A program made the position numbers and the translations under genes. Below, in pieces: positions 1-4,112 of a DNA stretch of 7,191 nt. Each line of letters begins with the position of its first letter. Positions within the stretch are counted from its first letter, which is position 1. Below the pieces are notes generated by a model, which saw only the letters and a list, made by a program, of their open reading frames with translations, was not told the DNA's origin and made no database searches. This DNA comes from an uncultured Ruminococcus sp. (lineage in GTDB: Bacteria > Bacillota > Clostridia > Oscillospirales > Ruminococcaceae): contig CAMCMW010000070.1 in assembly GCA_945876155.1 (NCBI GenBank), positions 1 to 7,191 of the forward strand, written 5' to 3'.

Positions 1-1032
1 TGTGGCAGATACCTGATAGTATTCTGTTTCTCCGTTTCGTTCTGCTACAAAGTCAACTTCAAGTTCTCCGACCTTGCCAATGCTTACGTTGTAACCTCTG
101 CGAATCAGTTCAAGGTATACAATGTTTTCAAGTATATGACCAATGTCACGCCTGCGGTTCCCAAGCAATAACTGACGAAGCCCCATATCTACAGCATAAT
201 ATTTTTCAAGAGATTTCAGATGCTGTTTTCCCTGAATATCATATCTTTCTGCTTTGTAAAGTATAAAAGCCTCAGCCAGAGAAGTAACATAATTCTCAGC
301 AGTCAAAGGAGTTGTTTTTCGTCCGAATGAAGTCAGACTGTCAGCAATTTTCTTTGATGATACGATATTGCCGATATTGTCAAACATAAACTTAACAACG
401 CTTTCAAGAAGTCCTATATCATTGATACGTTTTCTTGTGGCAATATCCTTAATTAGTACAGTGTGATATATTCCGTCGAGATAATCGTGCCTTATGGCAT
501 CATCTTCAATCTGTACGGCATAAGGAAAGCCGCCGTTCTGAAAATAGTTTTTCCATGCAGTGTGTTTATCAAGACCGGATAATTCAAGATACTCCGCAAA
601 TGATAATGGGAGCATGGGAATTTCAATATATCTTCCGGAAAGGAGTGTAGCAAGCTCACCGGAAAGCAAATGAGCATTAGAACCGGTTATATAGATATCT
701 GTGTTTTCACGGATAAACAGGGAGTCTACAGCTTTCTGAAAATTCGGAACAGCCTGTATTTCATCAAGAAAAATATATGTCATCTTTCCTGAAATCAGAC
801 GCTGCGTCACATAATCATGCAAAGCGTGGTAATCCAGAAGATGTTCGTTTTCCACAGCTTCAAAATTTATGTCTATTATCTGTTCACGGCGTACACCTGA
901 TTTCAGGAGAAACTGCTGAAACTGTTTCAGCAGGGTGGATTTACCGCATCTGCGGACGCCTGTTACAACCTTGATAATCTGCTGATTCTGAAGTTTTCTG
1001 AGTTTTTCCATGTATTGCTTACGTTCAACCAT
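1..1032 (-). CDS. AAA_14/DUF4143 family ATPase, C-terminus beyond window
   Basis: My translation of the minus strand from ATG at 1032 is open for 344 codons to the window edge, so the C-terminus is missing; the family is usually somewhat longer. A P-loop reads GVRRCGKST (residues 25-33), Walker B is YIFLDEIQ (86-93), and a sensor-like ITGSNAHLLS follows (115-124). The second half matches DUF4143: a helical region, then LENIVYLELIRRGYNV, EVDFVAERNG and YYQVS near the end, which resembles a PD-(D/E)xK-like fold with Q in place of the catalytic lysine. The start has an AGAGGTG ribosome site 5 nt upstream and its own promoter. The biological role of these ATPases is not well established; they are abundant in gut Firmicutes and Bacteroidetes. 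It lies 84 bp after the HNH gene on the same strand, where terminase genes would be expected. It could be phage cargo, a later insertion or a flanking host gene. The family call is confident; the function is not. Confidence 0.9.
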   Translation of the reverse strand, partial: MVERKQYMEKLRKLQNQQIIKVVTGVRRCGKSTLLKQFQQFLLKSGVRREQIIDINFEAVENEHLLDYHALHDYVTQRLISGKMTYIFLDEIQAVPNFQKAVDSLFIRENTDIYITGSNAHLLSGELATLLSGRYIEIPMLPLSFAEYLELSGLDKHTAWKNYFQNGGFPYAVQIEDDAIRHDYLDGIYHTVLIKDIATRKRINDIGLLESVVKFMFDNIGNIVSSKKIADSLTSFGRKTTPLTAENYVTSLAEAFILYKAERYDIQGKQHLKSLEKYYAVDMGLRQLLLGNRRRDIGHILENIVYLELIRRGYNVSIGKVGELEVDFVAERNGETEYYQVSAT

Positions 1033-1049
1033 GCAATCACCTCTTTATA

Positions 1050-1079
1050 AGTATACCACAAAAAGAATTGATTAGTCAA
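1050..1079 (-). promoter_or_regulatory. sigma-70-type promoter of the AAA_14/DUF4143 gene
   Basis: On the minus strand there is TTGACT (1079-1074), an 18-bp spacer, then TATACT (1055-1050). Transcription would begin only some 10-15 nt before the AGAGGTG ribosome site, giving a very short leader. The -10 box overlaps an AAGTATAC element (1049-1056) that is repeated in the inverted repeat just upstream, which suggests repressor control. The promoter call comes from sequence match only. Confidence 0.7.
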
Positions 1080-1080
1080 G

Positions 1081-1106
1081 AGTTTTTGAAGTATACTTAA
1101 AAAACT
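1081..1106. repeat. 26-bp inverted repeat beside the promoter, possible operator
   Basis: Two 13-bp arms meet at 1093/1094 with a single mismatched pair; the core is the perfect 10-bp palindrome AAGTATACTT (1089-1098). It lies directly upstream of the -35 box of the ATPase gene. AAGTATAC recurs at 1049-1056 over the -10 box, exactly 40 bp away, which is close to four helical turns. The arms are almost entirely A/T, so a stable terminator hairpin is unlikely, and a dimeric protein-binding site is the better reading. It could also act weakly as an end for HNH transcription. No binding protein can be named. Confidence 0.5.
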
Positions 1107-1116
1107 TGCAATTGTA

Positions 1117-1467
1117 TCAGTAAGTGTACACAGGATTCTTGTCCTCAGTCCATGTTTTCTTATCGTGACATGGTTTGCATAGTGCCTGCCAGTTGTCCTG
1201 ACTCCACATTAGTGTTTCATCACCACGATGAGGAATGATATGGTCAACAACTGTTGCGGGTACGAACTTACCCTCTGCCATACAGCGTACACACATTGGG
1301 TGCTTGCGAAGATATTGTTTGCTTAGTCTGCGCCACTTGCTGGTATAGCCGCGCCTGGACGCAGACGGTCTGTCCGGGTGCATAGATTTATGTTTCTCAC
1401 AATAATTGCCTTCTGTAATTTCAGGACAGCCTGGATGTCTGCATGGACGTTTTGCTTTTCTTGGCAT
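1117..1467 (-). CDS. HNH endonuclease, phage type
   Basis: This 116-residue protein has a ββα-metal HNH core: HPMCVRC (C59, C62), VVDHIIPH (D75, H76, H80), DNWQALCKPCH (N92, C97, C100, H101). The four cysteines form the usual structural zinc site, and H76, N92 and H101 are the expected catalytic or metal-binding positions. The N-terminus adds a second cysteine cluster (C9, C14, C23, H26), as often seen in phage HNH proteins of this type. In phages these enzymes usually lie next to terminase and aid DNA packaging; no terminase is present here. I start at 1467 because GGAGG lies 5 nt upstream. An in-frame ATG at 1497 has no such site and would run through the leader hairpin. The gene has its own promoter at 1537-1565 and is separated from the regulator gene upstream by 118 bp. 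Confidence 0.9.
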   Translation of the reverse strand: MPRKAKRPCRHPGCPEITEGNYCEKHKSMHPDRPSASRRGYTSKWRRLSKQYLRKHPMCVRCMAEGKFVPATVVDHIIPHRGDETLMWSQDNWQALCKPCHDKKTWTEDKNPVYTY

Positions 1468-1486
1468 AAATACCTCCGTCACTATA

Positions 1487-1527
1487 AAAACAGCCACAGC
1501 AGATTTTCTCCGCTATGGCTTAGTTTT
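1487..1527 (-). terminator. terminator-like hairpin in the HNH leader
   Basis: On the minus strand a 12-bp stem (1520-1509 with 1503-1492, two G·U pairs) encloses a 5-nt GAAAA loop, followed by G and five T residues (1490-1486). An outer AAAAC/GTTTT pairing (1527-1523 with 1491-1487) extends it across a 2-nt bulge. It lies between the predicted transcription start and the GGAGG site of the HNH gene. It may end readthrough of the early operon, act as an attenuator of the HNH transcript, or protect the 5' end of the mRNA. The structure is seen directly; termination is inferred. Confidence 0.6.
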
Positions 1528-1536
1528 CCACTATAC

Positions 1537-1565
1537 AGTATATCACACAAGTGAAGTATCATCAA
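1537..1565 (-). promoter_or_regulatory. sigma-70-type promoter for HNH/late region
   Basis: On the minus strand there is TTGATG (1565-1560), a 17-bp spacer, then TATACT (1542-1537), a close match to consensus. The predicted start near 1530 is just before the terminator-like hairpin. The -35 box overlaps the downstream copy of a tandem GGGACTTG repeat, suggesting that an activator or repressor acts here. It lies directly after the DUF1492 regulator gene, the usual place for a phage late promoter. Confidence 0.7.
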
Positions 1566-1580
1566 GTCCCGGCAAGTCCC
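1563..1580. repeat. tandem 8-bp direct repeat, candidate regulator site
   Basis: CAAGTCCC occurs at 1563-1570 and again at 1573-1580, separated by GG, a period of exactly 10 bp. Two copies one helical turn apart on the same DNA face, overlapping the -35 box of the HNH promoter, fit a site for a protein bound as two subunits in tandem. The adjacent DUF1492-type regulator is the natural candidate, but this is inference. Confidence 0.5.
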
Positions 1581-1585
1581 AAATT

Positions 1586-1984
1586 TCAAAGCTTTGACAA
1601 AGCCTGTTTATGTATACGGTATCCGGCAGACCTGCTGTAACCCATTTCGTGAAAAACAATATCCCAGTTTTTAAATTCAATGTAATGTTTGTACATAAGG
1701 TCACGTTCATCAGGATTATCAATCTTTTGCAGTGATTCCTGAAATGTGCTTTTTAGTTTTGCCAGTTCATCAAAAGCAATATCAGCTTCATGGTCAAGCT
1801 CTATTGCACGAAGAATATTATCTGATTTCTGATGAGGATTGTGGGTAACAGTCTTAGGCATATCACTGAATGCAGATGTAGAAGGTGTGCTTTCTCTGAT
1901 TCGGATATCTTCTGCTTCACGTCTTTTGCGTTCAATACGTTTCAGTAATGTTTTCGCTTCTCTCATGTATTCCTTAGCGGTCAT
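1586..1984 (-). CDS. DUF1492/ArpU-like phage transcriptional regulator
   Basis: This is a 132-residue protein. Residues 1-30 are a charged helix rich in K, R and E, a polar linker follows, and residues 55-90 form another helical, acidic stretch. The C-terminus (about 91-132) looks like sigma region 4: PDERDLMYKHYIEF, a Trp-containing turn, then the recognition-helix pattern YSRSAGYRIHKQAL. Proteins of this DUF1492/ArpU/RinA-like class sit at the end of the early region of Firmicutes phages and are thought to control late genes. The GGAGG site lies 8 nt upstream, and the ATG overlaps the stop of the previous gene as ATGA, implying translational coupling. A promoter and tandem repeat follow its stop codon directly. 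A small perfect inverted repeat, GCTTTG-A-CAAAGC, occupies 1591-1603 within the last codons; its meaning is unknown. Confidence 0.8.
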   Translation of the reverse strand: MTAKEYMREAKTLLKRIERKRREAEDIRIRESTPSTSAFSDMPKTVTHNPHQKSDNILRAIELDHEADIAFDELAKLKSTFQESLQKIDNPDERDLMYKHYIEFKNWDIVFHEMGYSRSAGYRIHKQALSKL

Positions 1985-2172
1985 TCTACACTCCTCCGTA
2001 TCATCTGCATAAGTACCTCTCCATCACATTCGGACAGCATATCAAACCACTGTGAACGGAAAAACTGTTCGAGAGAATGAATAATGGAATTGTCTTTTCT
2101 GTTCAACGCCTTTTTATAATCCAGAACTGCTCTTTCCACGATTGCATCTGATAATTCCTTATATCTGTACAT
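1981..2172 (-). CDS. small phage protein of unknown function (63 aa)
   Basis: I do not recognise a named domain. The 63 residues are mixed-charge and predicted helical, with ELSDAIVERAVLDYKKAL near the N-terminus and SLEQFFRSQWFDMLSE in the middle; there is no signal peptide, membrane segment or cysteine pair (one Cys). The start is well supported: GGAGGG lies 4 nt upstream and the ATG directly abuts the TAA of the SNF2 gene. Its stop overlaps the start of the DUF1492 regulator (ATGA). Small proteins with a similar DAIV..AV.DY motif are, to my recollection, common beside SNF2 and regulator genes in Firmicutes prophages. A role in replication or regulation is possible but unproven. Confidence 0.8.
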   Translation of the reverse strand: MYRYKELSDAIVERAVLDYKKALNRKDNSIIHSLEQFFRSQWFDMLSECDGEVLMQMIRRSVE

Positions 2173-3525
2173 TTATCCCTCCAGTTCTGCCCTGACTGCT
2201 GTCATCAAGGCTGATTGCGTTTCATCCTTTTCCTTTAGTGCTTTCAGAATCCTTTCATCAACCGTTCCTTTTGTAACGATATGCTGTATAATGACTGTTT
2301 CGGACTGCTGTCCCTGTCGCCATAATCTTGCATTTGTCTGCTGGTAAAGCTCCAGGCTCCATGTAAGCCCGAACCACACCAGGAAGTTTCCTCCGGATTG
2401 CAGATTCAAGCCATGTCCTGCTGATGCCGGGTGAATAAGTGCCACAGGAAGTTTTCTGCTGTTCCAGTTTTTAATGCTTTCGGCGGATTTGATTTCCTGG
2501 TACACAATTCCCAGTTTATTAAGCCTTTCAGCAATTCTCGTTCTGTCGTGCTTGAACCAGTAAGCCACCAGAACAGGTTTTCCGTTTGCTGATTCGATAA
2601 TATCTTCAAGTGCGTCAAGTTTGCGATTATGTATCGGAATGATATTATTTTCATCATCATAAACCGCACCATTGGACATCTGACACAGCTTGTTGCTTAA
2701 AGCCGCAGCGTTCGCAGCAGTTATCTCCGTATCCTTAACTTCAAGGATTAGCTCATCTTTCAGTTCCTTGTATTTTTCCTTTTCTGCCTCCGACATTTTC
2801 ACGGTGTATTCGTTTGAAATCAGTTCCGGCATTTTCAAGTGGTCAACTGCTTTCATGGAAACTGTGATGTCGGATATTTTTTCGTATATCCTTTCTTCTG
2901 CATCGGGAAGTGGTTTGTAGGAATACACGATATAGCCGTTCTGCTTGTCGGGTTTGAAGTATTCGTTTCTGTACTGCCCGATGAATCTTCCAAGTCTTTC
3001 TCCCATATCAAGCAGACGGAACTCAGCAAATAAATCCATAAGTCCGTTGCTTGCAGGAGTACCGGTCAGACCTACGATTCTTTTCACCTTTGGTCTGACC
3101 TTCATCAGAGCCTTAAAGCGTTTGCTTTGATGATTCTTGAAACTGGAAAGCTCATCAATTACAACCATGTCATAGTCAAACTTTGTGTTGCTGACAAGCC
3201 AGTCCACGTTTTCACGATTTATTATGTAGATGTCTGCATCGGTATTAAGTGCTGCAATACGTTCTTCCGCATTGCCGACAGCCACGCTATAACGTAAATG
3301 TTTCAGATGTTCCCACTTTTCGATTTCTGCAGGCCAGGTATCTCTTGCAACTCTGAGAGGTCCGATGATAAGAACCTTTCTGACTTCAAACATATCAAAC
3401 ATCAGATTGTTGATAGCTGTCAGTGTTGTAATCGTCTTACCTAAACCCATATCCAACAGAAGTGCTGATACAGGGTGTTCTTCAATGAATTTGACCGCAT
3501 ATTTCTGATAATCATGTAACTTCAT
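2173..3525 (-). CDS. SNF2-family DEAD/DEAH-type helicase
   Basis: This 450-residue superfamily 2 ATPase has the full motif series: Q-like start LHDYQKYA (3-10), motif I DMGLGKT (25-31), motif II VVIDELSSFK (121-130), motif III GLTGTPASNG (152-161), VLVAYWFKHD (318-327) opening the second RecA domain, motif V ASAGHGLNLQ (367-376), and motif VI QQTNARLWRQGQ (395-406). The spacing and compact size match phage SNF2-like proteins rather than chromatin remodellers. It probably translocates on double-stranded DNA and helps remodel replication or recombination intermediates. GAGGTG lies 7 nt upstream of the ATG, and the gene overlaps the VRR-NUC gene by 14 nt; these two are a recurrent pair in Firmicutes phages, implying joint action. 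DELS instead of DEAH in motif II is usual for the phage forms. Confidence 0.93.
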   Translation of the reverse strand: MKLHDYQKYAVKFIEEHPVSALLLDMGLGKTITTLTAINNLMFDMFEVRKVLIIGPLRVARDTWPAEIEKWEHLKHLRYSVAVGNAEERIAALNTDADIYIINRENVDWLVSNTKFDYDMVVIDELSSFKNHQSKRFKALMKVRPKVKRIVGLTGTPASNGLMDLFAEFRLLDMGERLGRFIGQYRNEYFKPDKQNGYIVYSYKPLPDAEERIYEKISDITVSMKAVDHLKMPELISNEYTVKMSEAEKEKYKELKDELILEVKDTEITAANAAALSNKLCQMSNGAVYDDENNIIPIHNRKLDALEDIIESANGKPVLVAYWFKHDRTRIAERLNKLGIVYQEIKSAESIKNWNSRKLPVALIHPASAGHGLNLQSGGNFLVWFGLTWSLELYQQTNARLWRQGQQSETVIIQHIVTKGTVDERILKALKEKDETQSALMTAVRAELEG

Positions 3526-3805
3526 AATCTTTCACCTCTGATATGATTTTTTCGATGTCCTCTAAGGCATCAAGGACGTAAACCTTAAAGCCTAACCGCC
3601 TCAGAAGTCTATGCCTTGACTGCTGCAGAGGTCTTGGTTTTTCTCCCGGTGCTTTAACTTCTACAAAGGCAATTCTGCCCTCTGGCATCAATATGATGCG
3701 GTCGGGAACTCCTGCGGTTCCGGGTGAAGTGAACTTCCAGCAGATTCCGCCTTGTTCCTTAACGGAATTTACCAGTTTCTTTTCAATCTCACGCTCATGC
3801 ATCAT
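3512..3805 (-). CDS. VRR-NUC domain nuclease
   Basis: This 97-residue protein is close to a minimal VRR-NUC domain of the PD-(D/E)xK superfamily. Visible residues are an N-terminal Glu in REIEKKLV (E4 or nearby), GVPDRIIL with D35, FVEVKAPG with E49 and K51, and Q61/Q62 in PLQQSRHRLL. This arrangement gives a metal-dependent structure-selective endonuclease fold; the family is linked to Holliday junction or flap cleavage. I start at 3805 because AGGAG lies 7 nt upstream; an adjacent ATG at 3802 is equally in frame. A start at 3841 would overlap another small gene for its whole extension and lacks a clear ribosome site. It overlaps the SNF2 gene by 14 nt and the small upstream reading frame by 11 nt. 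Confidence 0.9.
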   Translation of the reverse strand: MMHEREIEKKLVNSVKEQGGICWKFTSPGTAGVPDRIILMPEGRIAFVEVKAPGEKPRPLQQSRHRLLRRLGFKVYVLDALEDIEKIISEVKDYEVT

Positions 3806-3887
3806 GGAAATACTCCTGATAAGCGTCCGGGTGATATTCAATCATGATGATGAAACTACAGCCACCGCCTGTATGTTTGTTTTTCAT
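3795..3887 (-). CDS. possible 30-aa small protein upstream of VRR-NUC
   Basis: ATG at 3887 opens a 30-residue frame beginning MKNKHTGGGCSF and ending EYFHDA before TGA at 3797-3795. It is Gly/His-rich at the N-terminus and acidic-aromatic at the C-terminus. AAAGGA lies about 11 nt upstream, slightly far. Support is positional: its ATG overlaps the stop of the frame before it (ATGA), and its end overlaps the VRR-NUC start by 11 nt, the same tight packing as the rest of the operon. No family is recognised. It is short enough to be a chance frame or a peptide translated mainly to couple ribosomes to VRR-NUC. Confidence 0.4.
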   Translation of the reverse strand: MKNKHTGGGCSFIIMIEYHPDAYQEYFHDA

Positions 3888-3989
3888 CGTTGTAATGTTC
3901 CTTTCTGCCACAGACCGTCCATGTCAGCATCATTGACAATCCCGATTTTTCTGGGCTTTACGGCACTAATGACGGTCTGGGGCGGTCAT
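3884..3989 (-). pseudogene. possible small frameshifted gene (~34 aa)
   Basis: From ATG at 3989, with AAGG 7 nt upstream, translation meets TAG after seven codons. Removing one C from the CCCC run at 3982-3979 gives an open frame of 34 residues (start MTAQTVISAVK, middle KIGIVNDADMDG, end GTLQR). It ends in TGA overlapping the next ATG as ATGA. The good ribosome site, coding-like composition and coupled end suggest a real small gene with a +1 base in a homopolymer, either a sequencing error or a true mutation. Without the shift only a 12-residue tail from an internal ATG remains. It is unlike any family I recognise. Confidence 0.35.
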
Positions 3990-4112
3990 TTCTTAACCTT
4001 ATATATAAAGACCATTTTTTAAAACTCTCTCGCCTGCGTAAAGTATAGATATAAGTGTCACAGAGTGCCACTTTCCCAATTCTACGTGGGTTGTGAGCTT
4101 TTTCAGTGACAG
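3990..4112. other. non-coding gap after primase/helicase with twin GTGNCAC sites
   Basis: I see no firm gene in this 123-bp stretch. On the plus strand GTGTCAC (4055-4061) and GTGCCAC (4065-4071) are two 7-bp palindromic sites with centres 10 bp apart. The primase/helicase frame stays open after its TGA for 37 more codons to TAA at 4001-3999. A 9-codon frame starting at ATG 4015 (MVFIYKVKK) ends in an ATGA overlap with the ATG at 3989. None has enough support to be called a gene. No strong terminator is visible, so transcription probably continues into the VRR-NUC and SNF2 genes. Confidence 0.4.

Noticed and set aside
777..974. 65-codon plus-strand frame opposite the ATPase Walker motifs
   Set aside because: The minus-strand ATPase frame is intact across the whole stretch with conserved motifs; the plus frame is a shadow.
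1468..1497. Upstream in-frame ATG that would add ten residues to the HNH protein
   Set aside because: It has no ribosome site and the extension covers the GGAGG and the hairpin tail; the ATG at 1467 has GGAGG at ideal spacing.
2403..2672. 88-codon minus-strand frame inside the SNF2 gene
   Set aside because: It overlaps the second helicase domain in another frame and shows no independent features.
3151..3160. DELS instead of DEAH in motif II of the SNF2 protein, considered as a defective ATPase
   Set aside because: The Asp-Glu pair is intact and this variant is usual in phage SNF2-like proteins.
3806..3841. Upstream ATG at 3841 extending VRR-NUC by twelve residues
   Set aside because: The ATG at 3805 has a good AGGAG site, and the extra residues are not part of the domain; the same bases are better read in the overlapping small frame.
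4015..4042. Possible promoter TATACT on the minus strand upstream of the small frames
   Set aside because: A -10-like TATACT is present near 4042-4047, but no acceptable -35 box lies 16-18 bp upstream, so I do not call a promoter.
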